Part shown: positions 1 through 8,565 of the stretch, in pieces
Position numbering within the stretch: position 1 is the first letter of the stretch
Layout: each line of letters begins with the position of its first letter
Source: JAICJR01 sp036494715
Lineage (GTDB): Bacteria > Actinomycetota > Thermoleophilia > Solirubrobacterales > Thermoleophilaceae
Reading direction: 5' to 3'
Assembly: GCA_036494715.1 (NCBI GenBank)
Contig: DASXNY010000155.1
Span: 1-64,000, forward strand
DNA: 64,000 nt
The notes under the pieces: model-generated
Seen by the model: only the letters and a program-made list of their open reading frames with translations
Database searches by the model: none
Told to the model about the DNA's origin: nothing
Position numbers and translations under genes: made by a program

Positions 1-1401
1 CCGGGCGTCGGCTTCCTCAACGCGTCGGCGGCGCTCGCCTCCGCCTACGGAGCGAGCACGCCGATCCTGTGCCTCACCGGCGAGGTGCCGTCGCCCTTCA
101 TCGGCTCGGGCATGGGACACCTGCACGAGCTGCCGGACCAGCTCGCGATGATGCGCGGCATCACCAAGTGGGCCGAGCGCGTCGACCATCCCGCCGACGC
201 CGAGCGCCTGATCAACGAGGCCTTCTTCCAGATGACGAGCGGCCGGCCGCGCCCGGCGGCGCTGGCGATGCCATGGGAGGTGTTCGACCAGCGCGCCGCT
301 GTCGGCCCCGCCCCGGAGCCACGCCGGCCGGAGCGGCCGCCGGTGGACGCCAACGCGGTGGACCGCGTGGCGGAGGCGCTGCGCGAGGCGCGCGCGCCAA
401 TGATCATGGTGGGCAGCGGCGCCATCGACGCGGGCGAGGAGGTGCTCGCCCTGGCCGAGCTGCTGCAGGCGCCGCTGGTCTCGTTCCGGGGCGGCCGCGG
501 CGTCGTCTCGAACGAGCACCCGCTGAGCCTGACCTGCGCCGAGGGCTACGAGCTCTGGCCACAGACGGACGTGGTGCTCGGCATCGGCTCGCGCATGGAG
601 CTCGACTGGTTCCGCTGGGACGGTAGGCCCGACCGGCTGCGCCGCCTTTTGATCGACATCGACCCGACCCAGCGCACCCGGCTCGAGCCGGAGGCGGCGA
701 TCGTGGCCGACGCTGCCGAGGCCACGCGCGCGCTCACGCTCGCCCTCGACGGCCACCGCGCGCCGGACCGCGCTGCGGCGATGGCCGAGGTCAAGGCGCG
801 TACCGCCGAGCGCGTGGCCGGGATCACGCCTCACGCCCAGTACGTCGCGGCCATCCGCCGCGCGCTTCCCCGCGACGGCATCTTCGTGGAGGAGATCTGC
901 CAGGCGGGCTTCGCCTCCTACTTCGCGTTGCCGGTCTACGGCCCGCGCACGTTCATCACCTGCGGCCACCAGGGGACGCTCGGCTTCGGCTACGCGACGG
1001 CGCTCGGCGCGAAGGTCGCCCGGCCAGACCTGCCCGTGGTCGTCGTGGCCGGGGACGGCGGCTTCGCCTTCGGCCTGCAGGAGCTCGTCACCGCCGCCCA
1101 GTACGGCATCGGCGTCGTCTGCGTGCTCTTCGACAACGCCGCCTACGGCAACGTCTGGCGCGACCAGATGCGCCTCTTCGACGGCCGCACGGTGGCCTCC
1201 GAGCTGCACAATCCGGACTGGGCGCTGCTGGCCCGATCGTGCGGCGTCGCCAGCGCGGCGGCGCGCTCCGCGGACGAGCTCGAACGCGCGGTGGCGACGG
1301 CGATCGAGCGCGACGAGCCGACGCTCGTGGTCGTTCCGGTGGACCGCCGCGAAGAGGTCAGCCCCTGGCCGCTGCTGATGCCGCAGCGGGCGCGGCGCTA
1401 G
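1..1401 (+). CDS. Thiamine-diphosphate-dependent enzyme, acetolactate-synthase-like (5' truncated)
   Basis: The frame is open at base 1 and stops at TAG 1399-1401, so the N-terminal part of the pyrimidine-binding domain, including the usual catalytic Glu, lies outside the window. The first residues, PGVGFLNA, match the conserved block that follows that Glu in ThDP-dependent decarboxylases and carboligases. The C-terminal third carries the cofactor motif GDGGFAFG followed about 25 residues later by DNAAYGN, the GDG-N signature that binds Mg-ThDP. Between them is a Rossmann-like central domain. The substrate cannot be read from the sequence; acetolactate synthase, benzoylformate decarboxylase and related enzymes all fit. 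A second member of the superfamily lies at 26648-28285. Confidence 0.85.
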   Translation, partial: PGVGFLNASAALASAYGASTPILCLTGEVPSPFIGSGMGHLHELPDQLAMMRGITKWAERVDHPADAERLINEAFFQMTSGRPRPAALAMPWEVFDQRAAVGPAPEPRRPERPPVDANAVDRVAEALREARAPMIMVGSGAIDAGEEVLALAELLQAPLVSFRGGRGVVSNEHPLSLTCAEGYELWPQTDVVLGIGSRMELDWFRWDGRPDRLRRLLIDIDPTQRTRLEPEAAIVADAAEATRALTLALDGHRAPDRAAAMAEVKARTAERVAGITPHAQYVAAIRRALPRDGIFVEEICQAGFASYFALPVYGPRTFITCGHQGTLGFGYATALGAKVARPDLPVVVVAGDGGFAFGLQELVTAAQYGIGVVCVLFDNAAYGNVWRDQMRLFDGRTVASELHNPDWALLARSCGVASAAARSADELERAVATAIERDEPTLVVVPVDRREEVSPWPLLMPQRARR

Positions 1402-1414
1402 GCCACCCGGACCT

Positions 1415-1442
1415 TTGACTTACTCCCCATCTGGAGTACTTT
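1415..1442 (+). promoter_or_regulatory. Promoter with palindromic operator in the spacer
   Basis: A -35 box TTGACT (1415-1420) and a -10 box TACTTT (1437-1442) are 16 bp apart. The arms TACTCC (1421-1426) and GGAGTA (1433-1438) form a perfect inverted repeat that fills the spacer and overlaps the -10. The ATG at 1450 follows the -10 by 7 nt, so the transcript would be leaderless. A repressor bound at the palindrome would block RNA polymerase; its identity is unknown. Confidence 0.6.
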
Positions 1443-1449
1443 CACGTCC

Positions 1450-1926
1450 ATGAGGGGAGCGCCGCGCATCGCGCTGGCAACGGTCGTGACAGCGCTGGTC
1501 GCCGCCGCGCCGGCGGGCGCCGTGATCCGGCCGCAGAAGGGAATGGCCGGCGTCCGGCTCAACATGACGCAGACCCAGATGCGCGAAGTGCTCGGCGCGC
1601 CGACGCGCGTCAAGGAGGGCATGACCGACTTCGGCCCGTTCACGCAGTTCATCTATCCGCACTCGATCACGGTCACGTTCCAGGGCAACCGGCGGGTGAC
1701 GGGCATCTCCACGCGCGGGCGCACCGAGAAGACCGAGCGCGGCGTCGGCGTGGGCTCGTCCGAGACCGCGGTGCGGCGGAAGGTCGGTCACGTGCGCTGC
1801 GAGACGATCTCCGGCTCGCACGCGTGCCACGTCGGCAGCTTCCAGGCCGGGCGCCGGGTCACCGTCTTCCTGATCTCCAAGACCGGCTTCGTGGTCACCG
1901 TCACAGTCGGCTTCGTGCTCGACTGA
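1450..1926 (+). CDS. Small secreted protein with BamE/SmpA-like repeat motif
   Basis: 158 residues. The first ~25 form a signal peptide ending in APAGA-V, so the protein is exported. The segment KGMAGVRLNMTQTQMREVLG resembles the two-helix start of BamE/SmpA-OmlA-like domains (a G-x-x-L-G-M-T style helix followed by LGxP). The rest is predicted beta-rich with two cysteines (RCETISGSHAC) that could form a disulfide. No enzyme motif is visible. It has its own leaderless promoter, and its stop is followed after 1 nt by the start of mtnA, so the two may be co-transcribed. Function unknown. Confidence 0.75.
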   Translation: MRGAPRIALATVVTALVAAAPAGAVIRPQKGMAGVRLNMTQTQMREVLGAPTRVKEGMTDFGPFTQFIYPHSITVTFQGNRRVTGISTRGRTEKTERGVGVGSSETAVRRKVGHVRCETISGSHACHVGSFQAGRRVTVFLISKTGFVVTVTVGFVLD

Positions 1927-1927
1927 G

Positions 1928-2935
1928 GTGGCCTCGCCGCTGCGCTACGCCGACGGCACGCTCGAGCTGATCGACCAGACGCGTCTGCCGGACGAAGAGG
2001 TCTGGCTCCGCTGCGAGCGACCGGAGCAGGTTGCCGACGCGATCCGCCGCCTGGCGGTGCGTGGGGCGCCGGCGATCGGGGTGGCGGCGGCGTACGGGCT
2101 CGTGCTCGGGTTGCGCGAGCCGGGCGCGAACCCCGCTGCGCGCTACGAGACTGTGGCCGAGCTGCTCGCCTCCACGCGGCCGACCGCGATCAACCTCGGC
2201 TGGGCGATCGAGCGGGGCCGCGAGGCGCTGGCGCGCGCGCTCGGCGACGGTCGCGACCCGGAGGAAGCCCTGCTCGAATGGGCGCACGGCGTGGCACGCG
2301 ACCAGGAGGAGGCCGACACCCGCATGGCCGAGCACGCGCTGGCGCTGTTCGTCTCGGGCAGCCGCGTCTACACGCACTGCAACACGGGCGGCCTCGCCAC
2401 CGCCGGCAGCGGCACCGCGCTCGGCGCGATCGAGGAGGCATGGCGATCCGGCCTGGTGGGCGAGGTCTGGGTGGGCGAGACGCGGCCGCTGCTGCAGGGC
2501 GCCCGGCTCAGCGCCTGGGAGCTCGGCCAGGCGGGCGTTCCCTTCCGCGTGGTCACCGACTCGAGCGCCGCCGCGCTGATGGCGCGCGGGCTGGTGGACC
2601 TGGTCCTCGTCGGCGCCGACCGCATCGCGCGCAACGGCGACGTCGCCAACAAGATCGGCACCTACAGCCTGGCCGTCCTTGCCGAGCACCACGGCATCCC
2701 GCTGCACGTCGTCGCGCCGCTCTCGACGTTCGATACGGATACCGCCACGGGAGCCGAGATCCCGATCGAGGAGCGCGATCCGGACGAGGTGACCGCGCAC
2801 GCCGAGGCGCTCAATCTCGCCTTCGACGTGACCCCGCACCGCCTCGTGACATCGATCGTGACCGAGGCCGGCGTGCTCGCGCCGCCCTACGAGGAAGCGA
2901 TCGAGCTGGCGCTCAAGGCACAATCGCCCGCGTGA
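1928..2935 (+). CDS. mtnA: S-methyl-5-thioribose-1-phosphate isomerase
   Basis: 335 residues, close to the usual ~340-350. It converts methylthioribose-1-phosphate to methylthioribulose-1-phosphate in methionine salvage. Family blocks are clear: RGAPAIGVAAAYGL near the N terminus, THCNTGGLATAGSGTALG with the catalytic Cys, VWVGETRPLLQGARL, and VGADRIARNGDVANKIGTYS with the catalytic Asp. The start is GTG at 1928. No mtnB, mtnC, mtnD or mtnP is nearby, so the fate of the product in this organism is not shown here. The stop codon overlaps the GTG of the next gene (GTGA), implying translational coupling. The eIF2B-like paralogue family is the only realistic alternative, and the Cys and Asp blocks favour MtnA. 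Confidence 0.95.
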   Translation: MASPLRYADGTLELIDQTRLPDEEVWLRCERPEQVADAIRRLAVRGAPAIGVAAAYGLVLGLREPGANPAARYETVAELLASTRPTAINLGWAIERGREALARALGDGRDPEEALLEWAHGVARDQEEADTRMAEHALALFVSGSRVYTHCNTGGLATAGSGTALGAIEEAWRSGLVGEVWVGETRPLLQGARLSAWELGQAGVPFRVVTDSSAAALMARGLVDLVLVGADRIARNGDVANKIGTYSLAVLAEHHGIPLHVVAPLSTFDTDTATGAEIPIEERDPDEVTAHAEALNLAFDVTPHRLVTSIVTEAGVLAPPYEEAIELALKAQSPA

Positions 2936-3867
2936 TCGACGCAGACGCGCTGATGTCGGCGGCGCGCCGCCCGCTCGTGATTGGCATGGGCGGCGGCGGC
3001 GACGTGGTGGGCGCACTCGGCACCGCCGAGGCCTGCCGGCTCTACCACGGGGCGGAGCCCGTGCTCGGCGGCGTGACCTGGGAGCGGCGCGTGATCGACC
3101 CGCGCCCCGGCCCGCGCCGCGTCGACGAGATCGAGGGCGGCGAGCCGCTGTCGGAGTGCGTGCTCTACGCCGGGCCGGACACGCGCTCCGGCGACGTTCT
3201 CTTCGCCGAGGCGCATATGGCGCGCTTTCTCGGCGAACGGGTCGCTCTCGTGGACCCGAACCCAGGCAGCGCCGACGTGGCCGCCGGCATCGCCGAGGCA
3301 GCCGACACGCTCGGCGCGGACCTGATCATCCTGATCGACGTCGGCGGCGACGCGCTCGCCCACGGCCACGAGGCCGGCCTCGCCTCACCTCTCTGCGACT
3401 CCGTGATGCTCGCGGCCGCGGCGCGCCTGCGCGACTCGGGTCGCGACATCCTGGCCGGCGTGTTCGGCGCGGGCTGCGATGGCGAGCTCACGATCGACGA
3501 GGTGCTCGAGCGGGTGTCGGAGGTGGCGGCCGCCGGTGGACTGGGCGGGGTGCGCGGCCTCACGGCGCCGATCGCCGAGCGGATGGAGGCGGCCGTGAGG
3601 GAGGTGCCCACCGAGGCGAGCGCGATGGCCATCCGCGGCTTCCGCGGCGACACGGGCAGCGCCGAGATCCGCCGCGGGCTGCGCACGGTGACGCTGTCGC
3701 CAGTGGCCGCGCTCACCTTCCATCTCGATCCGCGGGCGGCGGTCGACTCGGCGGCGCGGTTGGCAGGCGCGGTGATGGACGCCGGCAGCCTCGAGGAGGC
3801 GAACGAGCGGCTCAACGAGCTGGGCGTGCGCAGCGAGCTCGACCTCGAGCGCGAGAGCGCGCGCTAG
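2932..3867 (+). CDS. DUF1152-family protein coupled to mtnA
   Basis: 311 residues from GTG 2932, overlapping the mtnA stop. The N terminus has a glycine-rich nucleotide-binding-like loop (VIGMGGGGDVVGALG) typical of DUF1152. A second conserved stretch reads LIILIDVGGDAL, and a third FGAGCDGELT. The family has no established reaction that I know of. Tight coupling to mtnA suggests a role in 5'-methylthioadenosine or methylthioribose metabolism, but that is inference from position. Its stop overlaps the convergent cupin gene by 4 nt (CTAG). Confidence 0.8.
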   Translation: MIDADALMSAARRPLVIGMGGGGDVVGALGTAEACRLYHGAEPVLGGVTWERRVIDPRPGPRRVDEIEGGEPLSECVLYAGPDTRSGDVLFAEAHMARFLGERVALVDPNPGSADVAAGIAEAADTLGADLIILIDVGGDALAHGHEAGLASPLCDSVMLAAAARLRDSGRDILAGVFGAGCDGELTIDEVLERVSEVAAAGGLGGVRGLTAPIAERMEAAVREVPTEASAMAIRGFRGDTGSAEIRRGLRTVTLSPVAALTFHLDPRAAVDSAARLAGAVMDAGSLEEANERLNELGVRSELDLERESAR

Positions 3868-4466
3868 CTGCCGTCTTCCTCGCAGTCGACGTTCACGTAG
3901 CCCGACCGGAACGGCCGCTCCTCGCCGGAGTCCGGGTCGTAGGCGTGCCGCCAGACGCAGCCGGTGTCGTTCGTGAGCAGGTGGATCGACACCGACGTCT
4001 CCGCCGACGTCGTCCGCACCCGGTGGATGTCGTCGCGCGGCGGGATCAGCGCGTAGAAGTCCCCGGGCGCGAGGGCGCGCCGCTCGGTACGGCGCAGCTC
4101 TGCGCCCTCGCGGGCAAAGATCTCCTCGTCCTGAGTGCCTCGGTAGAGGCCGACGAGCCCCCACGCCAGGTGGTCGTGCACCGGCGTCTCAGACTCCGCC
4201 GGCACCACGAGGCTGAAGAGCGACAGCGACCCATCGCCCGCGCGGAAGAGCAGCCACTGCCCGATGCCGCCGCCCATGCCGCTCTCGGGCGCGGCCTCCT
4301 GGTAGGTCGCGGGCAGCCAGCGGGGATCCGCCAGCAGCTCGGCGAACTCCGGCCGGATCCGCTCGACGGCGTCGGCGGCCGACTCCGACGCGGCTATCTG
4401 CCTCCGCACCGAGCCGACGAAGGCGCGCACCACCGGCGTGTCGAGCACGTATTCGTCGTCGGCCAT
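3864..4466 (-). CDS. Cupin protein, cysteine dioxygenase-like
   Basis: 200 residues. The motif TPVHDHLAWGLVGLYRG supplies two of the three metal-binding histidines of the cysteine/3-mercaptopropionate dioxygenase cupin family. The third is probably in DDIHRVRT. The C-terminal NDTGCVWRHAYDP block also resembles that family. Such enzymes use Fe(II) and O2 to oxidise a thiol to a sulfinate; whether the substrate is cysteine, 3-mercaptopropionate or something else cannot be told. The ATG at 4466 lies 6 nt after a TACGAT box, which supports a leaderless start. Confidence 0.75.
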   Translation of the reverse strand: MADDEYVLDTPVVRAFVGSVRRQIAASESAADAVERIRPEFAELLADPRWLPATYQEAAPESGMGGGIGQWLLFRAGDGSLSLFSLVVPAESETPVHDHLAWGLVGLYRGTQDEEIFAREGAELRRTERRALAPGDFYALIPPRDDIHRVRTTSAETSVSIHLLTNDTGCVWRHAYDPDSGEERPFRSGYVNVDCEEDGS

Positions 4467-4472
4467 GGGGCG

Positions 4473-4478
4473 ATCGTA
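4473..4478 (-). promoter_or_regulatory. -10 box for leaderless cupin gene
   Basis: Reading on the minus strand, TACGAT is followed by 6 nt and then the ATG at 4466. The TANNNT form and the spacing match actinobacterial leaderless promoters. No clear -35 was recognised. Confidence 0.45.
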
Positions 4479-4532
4479 CGCTCGCGTGACCGCGGCCGGA
4501 CCTCCGCGAGCGCGCCGCTCGTACTAAGTCCG

Positions 4533-5549
4533 ATGAGGCGGCGCGCCGCGACGGTTCTGTTGCTGGGGACGCTCGCGCTCCCGGTGGGGGCCTGTGGCGG
4601 TGGCGGACCGGCCTCGCAAACCGGCCCCGCGGCGGGAACGCGCATGCGTGGGGACGGGATCCGCTACACGCTTCCCGCCGGCTGGCACGCCGCGGCCCAT
4701 TCGCTCACGCCTCACCTCGTGAATCCGCGCGAGCTGCTGACAGTGGGGACTGGAGCGTTGCCCGCGGGCGGTCGCTGTGCCCAGTTCCCGAGTGCGGCGC
4801 TCGGCGCGATGCGGCCTCGCGACGTGCTGCTGACGGTGCAGGAGCGCTATGGGTCGACTGGCAGCTTTCCGCGGCGACCGTCGCCCTTCGTCCTGCCGCC
4901 GGCCGAGCAAACCGAGGCCGAGAGCTGCGCGGGACCGCACCCCGCGTTCGCCTCACACTGGTTCGAGTTCCGCGACGGCGGCCGCGGCTTCCACGTGCTT
5001 GTGGCGGTTGGGCGCGCGGCGCCCCGCGAGCGGGTGCGCGAGGCGGTGGCGGTCCTCGACTCACTACGCATAGCCCGTAGGCGTCCGGTGCTGATCAACG
5101 GAGATGAGGCCCTTCCGTACGACAAGCCGGGGCGAGGAATCCAGGTCTTCCTGCCGATCGGCTGGCGCGTCTACGGCCAGCCGCTCACCCAGGCAATCTC
5201 GGGACGCAACCAGATCGCCCTCGGCACATTCCCGCTCCACCAGCGCAGGCCCGACACCAACTGCACGCCGGCCAGCGCGTTCCGCGCGATGAGACCCGCC
5301 GACGGCTTCATCTACATGTTCGAGATCGATGGGCTGAGCCGGCGCACGCTGGACCGAGTCCCGCCGCGCCCGCCGCGGCTGCGGCTGCCGCGCTCCCCTC
5401 AGCCGTACGAGTGCATGGGCCCCGCGAACTGGATGGTCCGCTTCCGCGACGGCGGCCGAGCCTTCCAGGCCCACATCTACGGACCGCCGAAACGCCGACG
5501 CGATGCGCTCGCGATCCTCGACTCGATGCGTATCCGGCCACTGCGGTAA
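4533..5549 (+). CDS. Lipoprotein with two tandem copies of an unknown domain
   Basis: 338 residues starting at ATG 4533. The signal peptide ends in the lipobox LPVGAC, so the protein should be lipid-anchored outside the membrane at that Cys. Two similar halves follow. Each has an IRYTLPAGW or IQVFLPIGW block, then an AMRP block (GAMRPRDVLLTV, RAMRPADGFIYM), a proline-rich loop, an FRDGGR-F segment (FEFRDGGRGF, VRFRDGGRAF) and LDS-RI at the end. This is an internal duplication. I do not recognise a named family and assign no function. Confidence 0.8.
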   Translation: MRRRAATVLLLGTLALPVGACGGGGPASQTGPAAGTRMRGDGIRYTLPAGWHAAAHSLTPHLVNPRELLTVGTGALPAGGRCAQFPSAALGAMRPRDVLLTVQERYGSTGSFPRRPSPFVLPPAEQTEAESCAGPHPAFASHWFEFRDGGRGFHVLVAVGRAAPRERVREAVAVLDSLRIARRRPVLINGDEALPYDKPGRGIQVFLPIGWRVYGQPLTQAISGRNQIALGTFPLHQRRPDTNCTPASAFRAMRPADGFIYMFEIDGLSRRTLDRVPPRPPRLRLPRSPQPYECMGPANWMVRFRDGGRAFQAHIYGPPKRRRDALAILDSMRIRPLR

Positions 5550-5572
5550 GGGAGCGGCCCGGCGGCGTGGAG

Positions 5573-6634
5573 CTAGGTCGCCGGGACGGTCCAGGCGTCG
5601 CTGCCGGCCAGGAGGTCGGCCAGCTCCTCGTCGCCGACCGCGGCGCGGGCATCCTCGAGCTCCTCGTGGAGGCCCTGGGCGTAGGCCGGGCGTGCCACCG
5701 AGCGGAAGACGCCTACGGGCGTCGGCCCGATCGGGCGCTCGGCCAGGTGAGCGAGGGCGAAGGCGAGGCTCGGGTCGCGGTGCTCGGGGTCGTGGACGAC
5801 GAGCGCGTCCTCCCCCACGTCCTCGACGTCGACGATGTCGAGCGAGCCGTCGGAGCGCTGCACCACGCCGTGCTCGTTCTCCTCGCCGAAGCGGATCGGC
5901 TTGCCCGCCTCGAGCATGATCATGTTGCGCTTGCGCGGCCCCTTCTCGCGCAGCGCGTCGAAGGCGCCGTCGTTGAAGACGTTGCAGTTCTGGTAGATCT
6001 CGACAAAGGCCGTGCCCTGGTGCTCGGCGGCCGCGCGTAGCACCTCGGCGACGTGCCCACGGTCGGTGTCGACAGCGCGCGCGACGAACGTGGCCTCAGC
6101 CCCGAGCGCGAGCGCGAGCGGGTTGAAGGGATGGTCCTGCGAGCCGAAGGGCGTGGACTTGGTGACCTTGCCCTGCTCGCTCGTCGGCGAGTACTGGCCC
6201 TTGGTGAGTCCGTAGATCTGGTTGTTGAAGAGCAGGATCTTGATCGGCACGTTGCGGCGCAGTGCGTGGATCAGGTGGTTGCCGCCGATCGAGAGCGAGT
6301 CGCCGTCGCCGGTGACGACCCACACCGAGAGCTCCGGCCGCGACACCGCGAGCCCGGTGGCGAGCGCCGGCGCGCGCCCGTGGATGCCGTGCATCCCGTA
6401 GGTGTCCATGTAGTAGACGAAGCGCCCCGCGCAGCCGATGCCCGACACGAACACCGTGCGCTCCGGCGGCACGCCCAGCTCGGGCATGAGCGCCTGGACC
6501 GTGGCCAGGATCGCGTAGTCGCCGCAGCCCGGGCACCAGCGCGTCTCCTGGTCGGACGAGAAGTCCTTCTTCGTCATCGGCAGCGGGGTGCCGCCGCCGT
6601 TGCCGTGCCCGTTGGTGTGCCCGTTCGTGCTCAT
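5573..6634 (-). CDS. korB: 2-oxoacid:ferredoxin oxidoreductase, beta subunit
   Basis: 353 residues. This subunit binds ThDP and an Fe-S cluster. RWCPGCGDYAI near residue 33 carries two cluster cysteines, GIGCAGR a third, and GDGDSLSIGGNH through NNQIYGLTKGQ gives the ThDP motif. With KorA it oxidatively decarboxylates a 2-oxoacid, most likely 2-oxoglutarate, to the acyl-CoA and reduces ferredoxin. The ATG overlaps the korA stop (ATGA), so the pair is coupled. Its ribosome-binding purines come from a 7-bp repeat array at 6637-6657. Pyruvate as substrate cannot be excluded from sequence alone. Confidence 0.93.
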   Translation of the reverse strand: MSTNGHTNGHGNGGGTPLPMTKKDFSSDQETRWCPGCGDYAILATVQALMPELGVPPERTVFVSGIGCAGRFVYYMDTYGMHGIHGRAPALATGLAVSRPELSVWVVTGDGDSLSIGGNHLIHALRRNVPIKILLFNNQIYGLTKGQYSPTSEQGKVTKSTPFGSQDHPFNPLALALGAEATFVARAVDTDRGHVAEVLRAAAEHQGTAFVEIYQNCNVFNDGAFDALREKGPRKRNMIMLEAGKPIRFGEENEHGVVQRSDGSLDIVDVEDVGEDALVVHDPEHRDPSLAFALAHLAERPIGPTPVGVFRSVARPAYAQGLHEELEDARAAVGDEELADLLAGSDAWTVPAT

Positions 6635-8496
6635 CCTCTTGCCTCTGGCCTCTGGCCAACAATCCGCTCGAGAATTTCGGCCTCCAGCTCGTCAGCAAAA
6701 AACGGCAGCCCCTCGATCTTCGTGACGCTGTCCGCGTCGACGAGGAACTCGGCGCGCAGGATCTTCACGAGCTGCCCCATGTTCAGCTCCGGCACGATCA
6801 CCTTGCGGTACGAGCGCAGGACCTCGCCGATGTTGTGCGGCAGCGGGTGCAGGTGGAAGAGGTGCGCGGAGGCGACCTTCTTGTCCTTCAGCCGCACGCG
6901 CCGCACGGCCGCGCGGATCGGGCCGTAGGTCGAGCCCCAGCCGAGCACGAGCACCTCGGCGCCGTCCTCGTGGTCCACCTCGAGCGGCGGGATCTCATCC
7001 GCCACCTTCATCACCTTCTCCGCGCGCAGGCGCGACATCAGCGCGTGGTTGGTGGCGTCGTAGCTGATGTTGCCGGTCTCATGCTCCTTCTCGAGCCCGC
7101 CGATGCGGTGGCGCAGCCCGGGCGTGCCCGGAACGGCCCACGGGCGCGCGAGGTTCTCATCGCGCTTGTAGGGCAGGAACTCGCCGTCCTCGCCGTTCGG
7201 CTCGGTGGCGAAGGCCGGGTCGATGGCCGGGATCTGGGAGACGTCAGGCAGCCTCCACGGCTCCGACGAGTTGGCGAGGAAGGTGTCGGTCAAGAGGATC
7301 ACGGGCGTGCGGTACTTGACCGCGATGCGCACCGCTTCGATGGCCGCGTCGAAGCACTGGCCCGGCGTGTACGCGGCCACGATCGGCAGCGGCGACTCGC
7401 CGTGGCGCCCGTACATCGCAAGCATCAGGTCGCCCTGCTCGGTCTTGGTGGGCATGCCCGTCGAGGGCCCGGCGCGCTGCACGTCCACGATCACCATCGG
7501 CAGTTCGAGCATCACGCCGAGTCCCACCGTCTCGGCCTTCAGGTCGAGGCCGGGACCGCTGGATGCAGTCACGCCGAGGCTGCCGCCGAACGCCGCGCCC
7601 ACCACCATGCCCGCGGCCGCGATCTCGTCCTCCGCCTGCATCGTTCGCACGCCGAAGCGCTTGTGCCGCGACAGCTCGTGCAGCAGCTCGGACGCCGGCG
7701 TGATCGGGTAGCTCGCGTAGACCATCGGCAGACCGCTCTTCACGCTCGCCGCGATCAGGCCCATGGCCGTCGCGCTCGTGCCGTTGATGTTGCGGTAGGT
7801 GCCGGGCTCGGCGGGCGCCGGCTTGACCTCGTAGTGCACGGCCAGCAGCTCGGCCGTCTCGCCGAAGTTGTAGCCCGCGCGGAAGGCGTTCAGGTTGGCG
7901 TCGCGGATGCCGGGCTTGCCGGCGAACTTCTTCTCGATCCACTCGGCCGTGACCTCGGTCGGACGCCCGTACATCCACGAGAGCAGGCCGAGCGCGAACA
8001 CGTTCTTCGTGCGCTGCTGGTCTTTGGCCATGATGCCCTCGATGCCCTCGGTGGCGCGCACCGTCATCGTCGTCATCGGCACGCGGAAGAGCTGGTAGTC
8101 ATCGAGCGAGGCGTCCTCGAGCGGGTTGGCCGCGTAGCCGGCCTTGCGCAGGTTGTTGTCGGTGAAGGCGTCCTCGTTGGCGACGATCGTGCCGCCCTTC
8201 TCGAGTGCGCCGAGGTTGGTCTTCAGCGCCGCCGGGTTCATCGCGACGAGCACGTTCGGATGGTCGCCGGGGGTGAGGATGTCGCGCGAGGCGAAGTGGA
8301 TCTGGAAGGCGGAGACACCGTGCAGCGTCCCGGCGGGCGCGCGGATCTCGGCGGGGAAGTCAGGCAGGGTCGCGAGGTCGTTGCCGAACATCGCGGTGGC
8401 ATCCGTGAAGCGGCTGCCCGCCAGCTGCATGCCATCGCCCGAGTCGCCCGCAAACCGGACGACTACCCGTTCCCTCTCTTCGACGGCCTTGTTCAC
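6631..8496 (-). CDS. korA: 2-oxoacid:acceptor oxidoreductase, fused gamma/alpha subunit
   Basis: 621 residues, the usual length of the gamma-alpha fusion of two-subunit KorAB enzymes. The N-terminal gamma domain (about 1-190) starts with VVVRFAGDSGDGMQLAG. The alpha domain from about 235 has GLPMVYASYPITPASELLH and QAEDEIAAAGMVVGAAFGG, the pyrimidine-domain blocks. The start is a GTG at 8496. The last eight or so residues (GQRPEARG) are encoded by a 7-bp tandem repeat, a tail that is unlikely to be functional. In actinobacteria KorAB often supplies the 2-oxoglutarate step of the TCA cycle. Confidence 0.93.
   Translation of the reverse strand: MNKAVEERERVVVRFAGDSGDGMQLAGSRFTDATAMFGNDLATLPDFPAEIRAPAGTLHGVSAFQIHFASRDILTPGDHPNVLVAMNPAALKTNLGALEKGGTIVANEDAFTDNNLRKAGYAANPLEDASLDDYQLFRVPMTTMTVRATEGIEGIMAKDQQRTKNVFALGLLSWMYGRPTEVTAEWIEKKFAGKPGIRDANLNAFRAGYNFGETAELLAVHYEVKPAPAEPGTYRNINGTSATAMGLIAASVKSGLPMVYASYPITPASELLHELSRHKRFGVRTMQAEDEIAAAGMVVGAAFGGSLGVTASSGPGLDLKAETVGLGVMLELPMVIVDVQRAGPSTGMPTKTEQGDLMLAMYGRHGESPLPIVAAYTPGQCFDAAIEAVRIAVKYRTPVILLTDTFLANSSEPWRLPDVSQIPAIDPAFATEPNGEDGEFLPYKRDENLARPWAVPGTPGLRHRIGGLEKEHETGNISYDATNHALMSRLRAEKVMKVADEIPPLEVDHEDGAEVLVLGWGSTYGPIRAAVRRVRLKDKKVASAHLFHLHPLPHNIGEVLRSYRKVIVPELNMGQLVKILRAEFLVDADSVTKIEGLPFFADELEAEILERIVGQRPEARG
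6637..6657. repeat. 7-bp tandem array, TCTGGCC type
   Basis: Three heptamers: one TCTTGCC and two TCTGGCC. The array lies inside the last codons of korA (minus strand) and directly upstream of korB, where its complement supplies AGAGG purines next to the korB ATG. The same heptamer, inverted, recurs at 35904-35924. Confidence 0.8.
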
Positions 8497-8565
8497 GTAA
8501 GAGCCAGCGCGAATCAGTCCTGCTTATGGAGTGTAACCCTGCTATCGGCGGGCCGAGCCAAAGCG

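Noticed and set aside
3156..4532. Upstream extension of the lipoprotein frame to 797 residues
   Set aside because: It would run antisense through the cupin gene and inside the DUF1152 gene; the lipobox directly after ATG 4533 fixes the start.
4960..4985. GGTTCGAGTTCC stretch resembling a tRNA T-arm
   Set aside because: It lies in a well-supported coding region and no acceptor or anticodon stem can be built around it.
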